NCBI GenBank assembly: GCA_944472155.2
Contig: OX235279.1
Coordinates: forward strand, 145,164,199-145,228,198
From: Trichobilharzia szidati
Lineage: Eukaryota > Platyhelminthes > Trematoda > Strigeidida > Schistosomatidae
Reading direction: 5' to 3'
DNA: 64,000 nucleotides
The number at the start of each line of letters is the position of its first letter. Position 1 is the first letter of the stretch. Below the pieces are notes generated by a model. That model ran no database searches. It was not told the DNA's origin and saw nothing but the letters and a program-made list of their open reading frames with translations. Made by a program: the position numbers and the translations under genes. Shown piece after piece: positions 45,401 to 57,614 of this stretch.

Positions 45401-45939
45401 CAGACAGAAAAAGGTTGGGCTTCCTCTTTTCGCCTGCATAAGTTTAGTCTACTACTGCTTATAGCCGTAGATTCAAAAATTGATGGGAGAAGCGGCTGAA
45501 CTCTTTTATGCAGATTGACGGAGATAATGTGATAGGGCATACAGGCAATCAGTATCAAAACACATAAGTAAAATAGTGGTAATTACCAGTCAAGTCGATA
45601 AGACTTAAAGCCTGTGCTACCGTTTCGTTTGCTTCTTACCGAGTCAGAATTTAGGTGCTTGGACCAGCTGAATTAAGTCTAAGGGGCTACACCTATGATT
45701 AGCTGTGCTCCCAATGAGTATATTGACCATTAGATGCTTAGATCATACTGATATTGGTTAGAAGGCTGCGCTTCTCATTGTCAATGATTTACAGCTACTC
45801 ATATTTACTAGCAACATCATCATGTTGTTTAGTGTGCCCTCTTGATTTTCGTTCATAGAATTATAATCTAGAAATCAGAACCTACTTTAGATGCAAAAGT
45901 TCACCCCAGGCAAGTTAGATACCGGGAGAGTAAATCATG
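45401..45939. other. No recognisable gene
   Basis: Nothing recognisable. Confidence 0.4.
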
Positions 45940-46925
45940 GGTGGACTGAATTGCGATGCTATACATCATTATTGAACACAGCCAGAATGACAATCAAATT
46001 ACTGCCTCAACTTCATCGACTTTAAAAAGACCTTCGATTTTGAAGTAATTTAGGGATAGAAGTAAGAAAAGTTTGCCTACTTTTACTGATGATACTGATG
46101 ACTGTTGTGAACTGAGTAATGCGGTAGACAGAAACCAACAAGAGAGGAATATATTAGACTGACGAGAAGACATTCGAAGATCTGGAATTCGCTGATGATT
46201 TGTGTCTAACATCATACAGTCTCAAAGATCTACGTGAAAACTAACAAGCAGTAGGAATAGGCAGGAAAGAAAGCCCTTGAGTGTACATAGGGAATACAGA
46301 AGTGGTGAAGATACCCGGTCATCACCAACAGAAAGCACCAATCACTATCGGAGAACGAAATTTCACTTACCTAGACAGCGAAGTTTCAACTGCAGGTGGC
46401 GGTACGGATTATTATATCAAAGTCAGTATTCGAAAAAGAAGAAGAAAGATCTTCATTGTTCTGAAATCGAGTTCAGCTCAAAACTAATGTCAAATTAATG
46501 TTTCTATATGGTCCAGATACTTGATGGATGAGTTAAAAGCATTTCCAATAGCCTAATGCAATAGGCACTTTCTCTGCATCGATACTGAAGACTAGATGAC
46601 GCGAAAGTATAAGTAACAAGGAACTCTGGAAAAGAGAGAGTCAATCAGCCAACAAATATGCAGAGGGATGTGTAAATGGATTAGATATAGGCTGACGACA
46701 CCGCTGAATCAGATCATGCGCCCTGAGTGGAACTAGAATAAAAAACAACGAGCAAGGCGTCTGAGAGTGATATGGAGGAGATTGTGCGAGGAAGACGTGA
46801 AAGATTATGAGCGATCGTTGAACCAGCTAAACAGACTGCAGAGCATAGAGTGAAATGAGGGTAGGCTACGCTGAAGTCATTTGTGTCCCCTCGGAACCTT
46901 TTGGGAATGATAATAATCATAACAA
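45940..46925 (+). mobile_element. RTE-type LINE (SR2-like), decayed copy
   Basis: Traces of RT motif A (LHRL..TFDF near 46,010), EDIRRSGIR/LEFADDLCL region near 46,175, NTEVVKIPGHHQQKAPITIG near 46,290, FTYLDSEVSTAGGGT, and the 3' block ending AATGATAATAATCATAACAAT. Many frameshifts are present. Confidence 0.75.
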
Positions 46926-47583
46926 TCAGCCGCTAAAAAGAAAATCATGCTCTGAATTTTTGGAATTTCTAAATAAAACACAGTTAATTTTACCTCAAGT
47001 TTCGGTCTGAAAAAATATTCAATAAAGTTTTTAAGCAATCAGAACTCCACACATGCCCGATAGAGCTTCGTCTGAATTATGTCTTTTATGCATCGAACTA
47101 GACAGAATGATGCTACTTATTAAATTAACTGGCCTTTTTTCTAGTTAAGTTGGGAACTGCTCACTGTCGTGTGGAGCTGAAAAGCTTGAATCTAGTAGTA
47201 AGGGGAATAAAGCAGTAGATGATAATTTGATTAAACAGATTTTCAGAATAGGGGCTCTAATTATTTGATTGCAGGTTTCAGTATTTAGCTCAGAGTCAAT
47301 CATAAAACATCAGCTTAAATATATGCATAACATGGAACATTTCATTCCAGATATCACAACTTTTCTATTTACGTTTACGTCTAACAATTTTCGCCTTGCA
47401 TCATTTCGAAATTTCTGGTGTTATTGTTTTGTCTTTCGATTCAGGGAATGTTTTTGCCCATGCTTTTGTTGTCCGACTTGATGTGTTGCAACATTGTTAC
47501 ATTATTTCTCTGTGATATTTATTTGTGTTTGTCTGATGCCTACTGTTGACGACTTTACCGCATAGCGAGTTGATTCACGAGAC
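46926..47583. other. No recognisable gene
   Basis: A 70-codon frame at 47,269-47,481 has no recognisable domain. Confidence 0.4.
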
Positions 47584-47855
47584 CATATTATTATTATTTA
47601 TTATTGTTTCCTTTAATTCTTAGAGGAATATAGGGCTTCAGCCGTGCGTCTCCATTGTGTTTGGTTCTCTGCTAGAGTTTTCACCTGACTCCTAGTCTGC
47701 CCTCACGCTTTCATCTAATCTTCACATGACTTCCTCCAAGTCACATTCACACTGACGACCAACTCGCCGCTTCCCTTTCGGGCTCCACTCGAGCAATGGC
47801 TTGTCTAGTGATGTCACTTGATGGTTTCCTAAGAGTATGGCCAATCAATTAAATG
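47584..47855 (-). mobile_element. RTE-type LINE, 3' end
   Basis: Minus strand ends in AATAATAATAATA after the common 3' block. The coding trace includes SSDITRQAIARVEPEREAAS, well matched to 59,740-59,790. Confidence 0.8.
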
Positions 47856-48919
47856 ACAATTTCAATCACTCAAGTTAATGGGAAAATTAAGCATGTTGCC
47901 AAGTGTACCCAAACATATTTTAACCTGAATCAGAGAAGAAAAGACAACTATGAATAGAACTGGAGAGTAAAATTAAGCCCACCACTAACTAAACAAGGAT
48001 AATGAATATCACACAGTAATATTTTCCCCGAATCCACACCATTACACACACACAGTACCTACTACAGATGTTAATTTTACTATGTATTCTCCTGTTATCC
48101 GTGTACACCTCATCTTTCTTGTTTTAACTTCGTTCTTCTCTTTTATTATTTATTTCTACCTGGTTGTTATTGCTAACAACATCGATAGTCATATAAAGTT
48201 ATTTTGTCGATGGATTAAGTATGCAAAACTAAAGTTATACTGAACAAGCAACTAGAAATAACAGTGGTATGAGAATGGGTACTGTAGGAGAATGAGATAT
48301 AAAACAATTCCCTTAAGAGTAAGTAAGAGTAAGAAAATAATGTGGAGAAAAAAAATAAGAGGACTTAAGGAATATTGATAGGTAACAAGAATAGAACTAT
48401 GTCTTTTTCAAGATAAGCAACGGCGAGGTTTACATATGTACATACACACGGCAGTGCACGTGTGTGTTCATTCATACAATAAATGATAGAATCAAGAAAA
48501 ATGAACTTCAGAATATGAAAGAACAAAAATAATTAAAGAAACAGTAAGAATATTTGTTCTTCTTCTCTCTCTCCTCTTGTTTCGCATTTCAAAAAGTCAT
48601 CCTTTTGTCAATTAATATGGAAATTATCCCCCGAAGAGAAAGAATATATTTGTATCAAGAATAAGCTAGTAAATTTAATCATAACTCATATCGTACTCAA
48701 AATCTAGTAGCAATTTTATTTAGAAGGAATTCAGAAATGGTGATCATTACAGTAAGTCGAAAATTTCAATTCTGGGATTTTGAATAATAATAATAATAAT
48801 AATATTAATAGTAATAATAAAACTTTCAAGTGTTGGTTTGCAAGGATTTAAACTGATTAAAAACTAGATCAGGAAATGAAATTGGTTAAAAGAAACCAGT
48901 AAAAGCCACAGAGCACTGA
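47856..48919. other. No recognisable gene; contains (AAT)n
   Basis: An (AAT)n run lies at 48,784-48,820. Nothing else is recognisable. Confidence 0.45.
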
Positions 48920-49045
48920 TTAAGTATTTTGACCCATGTCGAGACTCTTCAGCGGTGTACACCATGTAACCACACTCGTGTTCGAGCGTTCGGCTTTCTA
49001 GACACGTGGTTAACCTGTTGGCCATTCAGTCACTGGGACAGAACC
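48920..49045 (-). mobile_element. Sm-alpha-like SINE fragment
   Basis: Minus strand: CCCAGTGACTGAATGG head, B-box-like GTTCGAACACGAG, and CGCTGAAGAGTCTCGACATGGG, corresponding to the hammerhead-like part. The 3' half is missing. Confidence 0.55.
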
Positions 49046-50267
49046 CATCGCTTAGCTACTTTTCACTTCAATTCGCGTTTAAAATGACAGTAGACAATTT
49101 AGATGCTGTGCTGAGTACACAGCCTGAGAGACAATTCCGTTTTTACAAGGCTCATTAATGAATAAAGAATATTCTTTTCTATAAATTCACCATCAGGTTC
49201 AACATTTGTTTAACAGTATTAATTAAAGGAACATTATTAAATTTATTAAATTCCTCTAAATCAATAGTATCAACACATTATATTTCATATGCATCAATAA
49301 TTGATAATATACTTCACTATAACATTGAACTAAAAATCGAATAAATTAAGGAAAGTAACACAGAGTTAATTCATTTATGAGTTCCACAGCACGGCACGAT
49401 AACAACAGCGGCTTAACCTGTTTCTTTTGCTCGTGGAGCTCCGGTTGATTGAAGAGACCTGCAATGGCCTTCGATGCCTGGAGTGTTTGATATCTAAAGG
49501 TCTTTGGTAATTTATCCAATACTCGATGGATGATAGAGGAAGACTATTCAGTCCCAGCATTGAGGGCTTTTCGACCAGATGATCCAAAATAGAACTGTTG
49601 ACGGTTTAAACAGCACATTTATTTGACCACGCTAGGAAGTATTCGGAAGCACGAAAGATTAAGTGCCTACAGCAATGGTCAATATAAGCAGCAGGAAGGG
49701 TTAGGTTTCAATCACAATCAGTTGTGTGTAAAATATAATCTAGATCTTACCGTTATTAAACGTTCTTTGAGTCGATTTTCATAACTTGTTGTTTGTTATT
49801 TCACTTGGTCTATTACCTCTGAATATTGGTCGTACTTATGAAGGCTTGTTCCTAAATGATACTTTCTTGAGCAGGTGTTTATTGATCAATTTTTCCGGGC
49901 AGCCGTTTACAATTAACATGTCATTTTTACACTTATTCAGCTTAAAAAATAATACATCCTCTGGCTAATAAAATTCACTCCAACCATTATCGATGCAGTT
50001 CTACAGCTCCTAGGGTGTACAAAACGGTCGAAGAGGAAACAGTGTCAGCTAAGAGAAAATCCATAGGTAGGACAACCTGAAGAGGGAAAATAATGCAGAA
50101 ATAAAATCTAGAGGAGAAAGAATGAGAAGATATTGAATTCGATCCCTGATTGGAGTCGAAAATGCTTACTTCCCAGGAGTCCAAAGTTATAGCTCAACAG
50201 CTTTTCAGTTCTATTTGGTTTTTTTGATGCTTCTTTAACTGTAATGATATTAATTTTCAATTATTGG
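49046..50267. other. No recognisable gene
   Basis: A 70-codon minus frame at 49,375-49,587 and smaller frames have no recognisable domain. Confidence 0.4.
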
Positions 50268-50500
50268 TTGGAGGATTTCATCATGAACTGGCGTCGGTTA
50301 GAGAGTCATTGGAAAACTTGGAAGTAGTGGACAGCTGTCTCATCCTAATTTGGGACTGACTATTCAGCAGTACGTACCCACCGCTAGGGTTCGAACCCAG
50401 GACCTTCTGGTTACGAGGCGAGGTGGCAGACCATTGAGCCACTGGGACCTGATTCAAAGATCCATGAATTCTAACTTCTGCCAGTTCATGAAATAGCGCG
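50268..50500 (-). mobile_element. Sm-alpha-like SINE, near complete
   Basis: Minus strand: GAACTGGCAGAAGTTAGAATTC leader, CCCAGTGGCTCAATGGTC, B-box GGGTTCGAACCC, hammerhead-like CTGCTGAATAGTCAGTCCC...TAGGATGAGACAGC with a mutated GAAA, and the 3' end GATGAAATCC. It is a good reference for the family's full structure. Confidence 0.8.
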
Positions 50501-51130
50501 ACCACTTCGCAATATCTTCTTCGATGAGTTATTGAACAATGAATTTATTGAAGCGTTAATTTGACCAAAACAACGAACAGACGTTTCACTAAGTAATTTT
50601 TACATAATTCCAATTGGTTTTTTTTTCGAATTCAGTATTTTATTCAGCTTTTCGAAGAATTAAGAACAAATGCTAATCATCATTAGATGAAGCGTTGCAT
50701 AATTATGTTACGAAAGTAACTAAGTTAGACTTTGTCATTACTTAAACATAATTCAGAAATATTAGCACTGTTTACTGGATACAATTTGTTGTTAAGAAAA
50801 AAGACAACAAAGAATGCTCGTGTCTATAAAAGAACAAATTGTAAGTATCACCTTGCTTTGAAAAAAAATCTATTTTTAGCTATTAGGTTATAAATTGTAA
50901 GAGTTCAGACAAAAAAGGAATTTAAGGAAAGACTGTAACACATTGATCGAACCTAAGGTAATGTGATGCCAACTGAAAAACACTTGACATTCGACAATAT
51001 TGAATAGTTACAGACATCCAGTTTTGTTTGTTCCTGAATATTTTCAAAAGTGATGGTTAAATATGTCCATAAAATAGGTCTGTTTGGAGCCGTTTCAGTA
51101 AATAACTTCCATTAATATAAGAATAAAACT
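50501..51130. other. No recognisable gene
   Basis: Nothing recognisable. Confidence 0.4.
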
Positions 51131-51170
51131 TGTGCACTGTGGTAGAGTGTAATTCCATTATGAGTAAATT

Positions 51171-51707
51171 TTGTTTAAACCTACAAACTCACTCAGGGAC
51201 AAGCCCTGTAGGTTAAAGAACCCTGTTGACCCAATTAGACAAAATAATATAATTGACAAAATACCCTGCAATTACTGTGAGGTCAACTACATAGGTCAAA
51301 CTAGTAGGTCAGGGGTAGTCAGATTGTCAGAACAAAAGAATTTAGCTAAGGTAAGAATGGTTGACTCAGAGAAGATAAGTAATTTAGAAAAAAGCTCAGC
51401 ACTACATTGCAATGCATGCACATTAACACACAACCAGACAATAGCATGGTGGGAGAGGTTTAAAATTCTAAAAAGTAATCTAGGTAGGTGGAGAGAGAGG
51501 TTGATTACTGAATCCTTGTTCATCGAGTCTTCACCCAGCACGTGCAATAAGAATGACTCACCATGCATACCGGGAATATGGAAAATACTACTACCAATCA
51601 AATCAAGCGATGGAAAATTATGGAATTACATAATGGAAGTTAGAAAGTTGTGTGATTACCTTGATATGACTGTGAGCAATAAATTGTGCTCGAAACGTCA
51701 TCAGTAA
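51171..51707 (+). CDS. GIY-YIG endonuclease domain of a Penelope-like element (partial)
   Basis: An open frame of 178 codons ending in TAA at the PLE C-terminus. The domain begins at IIDKIPCNYCEVNYIGQTSR (the 'GIY...YIG' strand pair, here IDK...YIG) and continues with the conserved R/E helix region (VVRLSEQKN). It then has ALHCNACTLTHNQTIAWWERFKIL and the catalytic-glutamate helix WRERLITESLFIE. In PLEs this domain nicks target DNA so that the telomerase-like RT can prime. The RT that should precede it is absent upstream, so the gene is truncated. The frame has no internal stop, unlike most PLE pieces here. The ATG at 51,171 is only the first in frame, since the true protein starts far upstream. 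Confidence 0.75.
   Translation: MFKPTNSLRDKPCRLKNPVDPIRQNNIIDKIPCNYCEVNYIGQTSRSGVVRLSEQKNLAKVRMVDSEKISNLEKSSALHCNACTLTHNQTIAWWERFKILKSNLGRWRERLITESLFIESSPSTCNKNDSPCIPGIWKILLPIKSSDGKLWNYIMEVRKLCDYLDMTVSNKLCSKRHQ
51670..51697 (+). ncRNA. Decayed hammerhead-like core in PLE 3' region
   Basis: CTG-TGAGC, hairpin loop, GTGCTCGAAACG. Against the expected CTGATGAG...CTCGAAAC one A is missing. The sister copy at 62,431-62,460 (minus) keeps ATGAGC but has lost the CTG and the GAAA, so both descend from an intact core. Confidence 0.5.
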
Positions 51708-51780
51708 ATATTACTACTGTATAACACTGTGAGACTTTATCAAAACAAAATTTACCCATAATAAATAACTTCCAGTTGAC

Positions 51781-52239
51781 TTGTAACTATGATGTCAGCT
51801 TGTAAATCTAAAGTTTTAAAAAGTCTCTTTCAAATACTTTGCACATTTACCTATAAAAATGCTTCTTGTGTTTTTATTACAAGTGAAAACAAAACACGTA
51901 GTTCAGTGAAGAGGCTTTTTTTCGGAGAATTCATTTTCCCCTTTATCTGTATAATCATATTTATATACAGTTGTTTTCATGAAAGAGGGTGGCAACAAAA
52001 GTGATAAGTTGTCATAATCATAGTTGTTAATATTAGTCACTGCATAAGAGGAGTTGAATAAGAGTATTAGAGTCACGCATTGATGTGAACAATTTTAATT
52101 GATGAGTTGTAATCTGGATGTACATAGAAACGAAGGAAAATATGGAATTATTCAATAGATATTTAAAAAAAACAAGAGTTACTCAGAAGTTGGAAAAACA
52201 CGCAAACAAAAATAAAGTCAGTCGCAATCAACAGGGCTG
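51781..52239. other. No recognisable gene
   Basis: Nothing recognisable. Confidence 0.4.
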
Positions 52240-52570
52240 TTACCATGACAGTAAAACTGCTTGAATAGTTTTCTTTTCCATGCATAGCTCGGGTTTCTCT
52301 AATTGAATGACTAAATTTTCAACAGTGCAAAGTAGTCGAAAGTGTACTGTCTTTCGCAGGTTGTTCTTCACTTTGTAGATTACTTTGAAGGAGGCGTTTG
52401 TTGAGATGAAATGTGGTGAAAAGGTGTTTGATTATCACACTTACTGTACAGCCACTACTGCCTTCCTATACCCAAGGAGGATAGTGTTCTTGAACTCTTT
52501 TAGACAGAATACGGGAGGAACAACAAGTATGCCTGTATGCATATATTAATTCACCTATTCTTGGGAAGCC
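52240..52570 (-). mobile_element. Penelope-like element, C-terminal relic
   Basis: The minus strand encodes VIYKVKNNLRKTVHF followed by LCTVENLVIQLEKPELCMEKKT, the standard PLE C-terminal order, with a stop near 52,245. Confidence 0.6.
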
Positions 52571-52830
52571 AGTTATGTTGGTAAAAGGGTTCAAGAGTGC
52601 TTCATTCTTCTGCCTGCTTTTGTGCCTTCATTTTCAGTCTTGGATGCCTAAATTAACTTCATTCTGTTTGTACATCATTCTCGACCTAAATTTTCCGGAA
52701 AACTATGTTTTTTGCATCATTAGGCTACCTAATACCCAACTTATTCATTGTTTCGGCCATTATACCACTTCGCTAATTCTGTTTAGGGAAAAGAAGATGA
52801 ACTCCATTTCAACAATTGTTTATTACTAGG
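52530..52830 (+). mobile_element. Possible Penelope-like GIY-YIG relic
   Basis: Plus strand near 52,550 reads FTYSWEASYVGKRVQECF, resembling a GIY-YIG start (YSC.A.YVGK). The following 84-codon frame shows no further motif. It overlaps the end of the opposite-strand relic. Confidence 0.35.
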
Positions 52831-52859
52831 ATTAACCAAATCATGTAATTGTAACTACT

Positions 52860-53700
52860 ATCTTATATTATGAAACTAAAAGATGTAAAGAACTTTATAG
52901 ACACATTGATGGAGTAGCCATAAGAGGTTCTTTGGGACTTATTCTTGCTGATATATTCATGGCAAATCTAGAAATGAGATTTTTATTGAAAAAACTACTT
53001 TATGTCCAAGGTATGTGGTCAACACGTGGATGATTTGCAAGAGGGCAGACCACGCTCACAAATTTTCCTATAGCTTCAGTGATGCACATCGAGACATTAC
53101 TGTCACAATGGTGCATGGGTGGGAAAATCACACCCTGTAAGAAGATGAGATGATAGCATAGTCGAGAGAAGAGCATACCGAGAAGCATTTGAACTATGCA
53201 AGTTTGCGTCCAATATAATACAAAAAAGGATACTGTTTGAGAGAGCAAACCGAATTTTCTCTGAAGATAGCTTGAATGAAGAGTATGACTTTTTTGCAAA
53301 GCGTCTGTTTTATGGTGATTGGGCAGTCGGGAAAGAGCCTGTATTCATCGGGCTTATCTTTAAAGAGGATGATGTATTACACAGTATAAAAAAGTGGCTA
53401 AGAGTTGCCTTTGCTAAAACTTATCTACTGGTTAAATTTCATCCTGTTTGCAGTACTAGTTATGCACTTTGTCAATCGAAATTTGACAGGTACCCATCTG
53501 AAGTCACTTCCAACTGCGTTTACAAATTCACATATACATGCCGGAATAGACATACTGGAAGGGCAGAAAAGTGGGCATCCATTCGGCTCTCCGAGCACAC
53601 CCCAAAATGTCAGAGACGCAAACATCCCCAGCGACCAACCAACGTCGTCGATCAACATCTAATCGAATCGGGACACAAAATAAATATTTAAATTGCACAT
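52860..53700 (+). mobile_element. Penelope-like element: RT motif plus GIY-YIG relic
   Basis: Near 52,890-52,985 the plus strand reads LYRHIDGVAIRGSLGLILADIFM, then ANLEMRFL, the PLE RT signature (usually DGVAMGSPLGP). After degraded sequence, 53,500-53,690 encodes NCVYKFTYTCRNRHTGRAEK, WASIRLSEHTPKCQ and VDQHLIESGHKIN (GIY-YIG region with YIG mutated). Part of the second half lies in the open 139-codon frame 53,272-53,691. Confidence 0.75.
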
Positions 53701-54684
53701 CAATCCACATCAATCTGTTACCATCAAGTAGCTTAAACATATCATCTGTATACACAAAGAAACAATGACTAACCTCAGGTAAACCTGGTAAGAATTTTTT
53801 CACTTATTGTATAATTATGTGCTCTGTTTTTTTATTTGTTACCTTTTTAATCATTATTTTTATTATGCTTTTTTTCTGACTCACTGATCTTAACTAACAT
53901 CACTCATTTCTGAATACTTTCAAATACTTACTTGTATATTACTTCGTAATCTTTTTCTTGTATTTTTCTAGTTGATTATTGCTTTTGTTGTCAACTTAAC
54001 TACCGAAATCTTGTAAATATTCTCCCAAACTTATTTTAGCTACCTTCTTTTACTGTTATTTAGAAGTGACTATGTTATCACATTTTACACATTGTACTTT
54101 TTCCTTAAACTGTAATCCTCATTCCAAACTTCTCTTACTATAATAAAGAAAAAAACGCTCGCTCTTATTCCGTCAATATTGTTAATATACTTTAGACTGT
54201 ATTCAGCTGAAAAGAGTAGCTTCAAAATATAAAAACAGTGTGCCGTTTATGCTGTGAATTCTGTTTTTCTTGTTTTGATGCATCAGATGTAATGTCATCA
54301 GGGAATGAAATCACTGAAAGAGGTCTTCTACTGACGAGTTTGTTTTTCCCCTTATCAGCTTCATCCTTTAAAATGATCCTGTTATGTGATCAGAAAGCTC
54401 TCTGGTTCACCTAATTAATGTTAGTGAAAAGAAAGATAATATACTACTAATGATTTCTACGAAAGCATAGGAAATTAAAGTGCTTTCGTCTTTAACATTT
54501 TCAAGTGCACATAGGCACCAACGATTGATTTGCTTGCAGTAAGGTATGACAGCTGGATGCTTCAGGTGTTGAATTCTAGAAGGTATCATGAAAATTAAAG
54601 TGCATCCAGAGCATAGCATAACCGCTGTACAAGTTCATTATTTAAAGACTGATTTCTGCTCTTTTCTTCGAAACACGAAATGAG
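53701..54684. other. No recognisable gene
   Basis: Nothing recognisable. Confidence 0.4.
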
Positions 54685-55690
54685 TACTTACTGTTCCTTT
54701 GGGTCCAGAGTGGAACATAGGGCTTCAACAGTCCTTTTTATCAGGCTCAGCAGTCACACATAGGCTTTTATCCCCTCATCTCTCGATCTCCTCCATCTTA
54801 TTCTTGGACCAGACCCAACTCGCAGTTCCACGCTCGGGTTCCAAACGAGTCACTCAGCGGCCTCCTCGGTGGCTGTATAATTCCTCTCTATTTACTTCGA
54901 AATATTTATTGAGCGGCAGGCGCTTTATTATTTTCGTGGCTAGCCCTTTAGGTGTGCCATCCGCTCTTTGATATAAATGTACAGTAGCCAACTGTTGACA
55001 AACGTCTGCAGTGGCCTATTGGAAAGGCCTTTCGTGTCGCAACCTCCAAGTTTCTCACCCAAAGAGAAGAAATAAATTGAAATTTGCGTTCAAAACCCGG
55101 ATCTTGTTCTTTTTGCTTCAGTGGATTGCAGATTTCCAAACTGATATCAGAGTGATGAATGTTAGCTTTACTTTTACTTTTTACATAATTATCCTTTCAG
55201 TGTGCTTGCAGTTGAAAAGATTTTTTTTGATTTTTGTTTTTGATTTACAGCTTGATTCCACACCGTATTTTCAGTACAAGTATGGAATTTTCAGCATGGA
55301 TATTGGTAGCCCAAATTTTGCAGGCCGACCATAGATATCGGGTGTGCGCTGGCAGGGGATCGAACCCCGGACCATGTGCATGGTCTGCGAGAGTCCTAAC
55401 CACTGTGCTGACTAGAGGGGTGAAGGTAGTGATCTCTCTTGAATTTCTTCAGTTGATAGCGATTGGTGCTTGATGTCGATGTTTCATTATCTTCACCACC
55501 TCTATCCATTCTATGAAGTCATGTCTTTGCTGGTAGCCTTTTCTGCCAACTTGTTGGTTTTTGCCTGCACGTCTCTGAATCTGTTTGACACCAGACACAA
55601 GCATTCTCGAAGTTCAAATCTCCTAGAGTCTTTTTATCGATCCAACGCATTCCCGTCTTATCGTCTGCCACGCAGTGTGTGCCAAATAAT
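54685..55690 (-). mobile_element. RTE-type LINE, split by a SINE
   Basis: Minus-strand RTE. 55,690-55,422 holds the region upstream of TEVVKIMKH.., including DLQAKTNKLAEK (55,530-55,570). 55,185-54,685 holds the later C-terminal and 3' parts down to TTCCACTCTGGACCCAAAGG. The gap is occupied by the SINE at 55,190-55,421, with ~100 bases of RTE missing. Confidence 0.75.
55190..55421 (-). mobile_element. tRNA-headed SINE with a CR1-like tail
   Basis: The minus-strand head (GGTTAGGACTCTCGCAGACC, B-box GGGGTTCGATCCCC) is that of the other SINEs. The tail on the plus strand reads GATTTACAGC..GATTCCACACC..TATGGAATTTTCAGC and ends in T-rich sequence. This resembles the CR1 terminus at 7414-7460 and 32,270-32,310, not the RTE terminus. 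Confidence 0.55.
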
Positions 55691-56835
55691 CTAGTTAACC
55701 ACATATTTTTGATCAAAAACAACATATATCAAGTCCTACAATTAAAATGTGTAATCAGGGGATCACTAAGTGTCCTTTTGTAGGAGCCATATTACTCCGT
55801 GTATTTTGCTGTCACTAGTCGACAGTTTACTACGCTCTTAAAATGATGTCTGGGCCCTAACATTGAAAAGATTTCGGTAGTTTAAAGTCACCAAGAGACT
55901 ATACTCCTACTTATATTATTATCTGCACCAATTTGCAGACGTATCAAGGTTTGTATATAGCCAGCTTATAATTGTCACCAATTTTAACCCTCCAGGGTTT
56001 GATATTACATGCAGAAATCAGGTAGGATACATTGTTGCCAGATAAAGGCTTATCGGAGATTTTTGATATGGTTCAACAGATGGTTAATGATTACTGGATA
56101 GTGACGAAGCGATAATTTCATTTCAGTCACAAAAACCTTCTTTCAGCTATCCTTTGAAACAATAATAATTGAAGGATGCTGAGACACTGGATTGATAAAT
56201 AAACTATTGACGTAATAGATGATGATTAAAAGTGAAATGAAAATCTGAGTGGCGACAGGTTTTGAGCCAGCAGCCTCAAATTTACCAGGCCAGTGCAAGA
56301 TATCAGGATCTCAAAACAAACGGAAAAAACAACAACAAAAGAAACGGTAATTAAGCTTTAACAGCTGTGCTTTTTATTTCCTGTCTAAACTACAAGTAGG
56401 TAAATATCTGAAAAAAATGGCTTCATGAAACAGTTGTTGAAATCCTGTCGTCTCTCTTTTCTCTTCAATTTTATGAAGTTTACTAGGAGTTCCAAATGAA
56501 TGATTTTTGTTCGTTTTATTTTCCTTTTCAAAAAAAAACAATTTTCTCTGTCAGATTATTTTAAAGTCAAGTTTCAGTTATTTTTGTTGTGTTCAATTCC
56601 CAGTGTAGTCTAGTATAAAGTAGGAAGTAAATTGTAACGGTTGCGTAATCTGTGACGTCAAGTGTAGTTAGTAGACTTTTTGAAAATAAACATCACACAA
56701 GGATGTTGTCATCAGTTGAGATAAGTTGTAACACATTTCACAAGATAGCAAGATTAGATTGCAATTTATTTCCAGAGCATGATTTTTCAACAGTGAATTA
56801 TTATTATGATTTAGTGATTATTGGTCGGTGTTGCA
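55691..56835. other. No recognisable gene
   Basis: Nothing recognisable. A possible tRNA-like relic near 56,250-56,310 could not be confirmed. Confidence 0.4.
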
Positions 56836-57230
56836 TTTCGAGTGGAACATAAAGGTTTAACAGCCCAACTCTGTTTCATTTTTCTCTGTGTTGTCCCCTT
56901 TAGCTGGCTCCATGAACGCCCGTAGGCTTTTGTCCCCTCCTCATATGATCAGCAACATATCACCCTCGGATGCACAACTCGACATTCCTCCGTCTGGCAT
57001 GTCGCGTGATGCAATTAAGGACCTCCTCAACGTGTGTCCGATTCATCTCCATTTTCTTTGGCTTCTTTGTAAGGCTATAGGCTCTCACTTTTGGTTAGTT
57101 GTCAGAGGTCATAGCTACTAATCCTTTTAGATGAGTCATCTCATCTTCTTTATGGAACCAACGAAGGCATTCGTTGATAGCCTGCTGGAAATGCTTTAAA
57201 TACGTGCCAAGTCTTTGAACCACATTAAAG
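56836..57230 (-). mobile_element. RTE-type LINE, 3' part
   Basis: The minus strand includes KWRWIGHTLRRSLIASRDMPDG-like sequence and the 3' block down to TATGTTCCACTCGAAATGCA, without a clear AAT tail. Confidence 0.75.
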
Positions 57231-57614
57231 AACTGACTTAAAATTAGCGCTGAAATCTAAGTGTTGTTCTTTATGCTGAGTGCAACAGGTTTTCTGATCT
57301 AGCCTGCCTTTGACATCATCATCTGTGAGTCCAGTTTACCGACCCGTCCTATACCCAGAAAATGAGAGGAGGTTGGGACCACTGACCCCCCTACCACGGA
57401 AAATCAACGCATTCGCTGCATAAACTAATAAGTACAGCAAAATTTAAAAATAATTTCATGATAAATCGAGCTTATTTGTATTAAATATATTTGATAGAAG
57501 AATGACAGCAGTTATCCATCATTATTTCCACTGACTTATTGGTTTACTTCATTCACAAACTAAATTATTATTATACATCTTGCAATAAAAAAGAGGCAAT
57601 AATCTAAGTAATAA
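57231..57614. other. No recognisable gene
   Basis: Nothing recognisable. ATAA at 57,611-57,614 is the left target copy of the next element. Confidence 0.4.

Larger units (their letters stand above)
51131..51780 (+). mobile_element. Penelope-like element, GIY-YIG end, second lineage
   Basis: Contains an open endonuclease domain (51,171-51,707) and the 3' region with a decayed hammerhead-like core. A second copy of the same lineage lies at 62,380-62,900 on the minus strand. The consensus differs from the CGARYVGRT-type PLEs elsewhere in the window. Confidence 0.8.
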
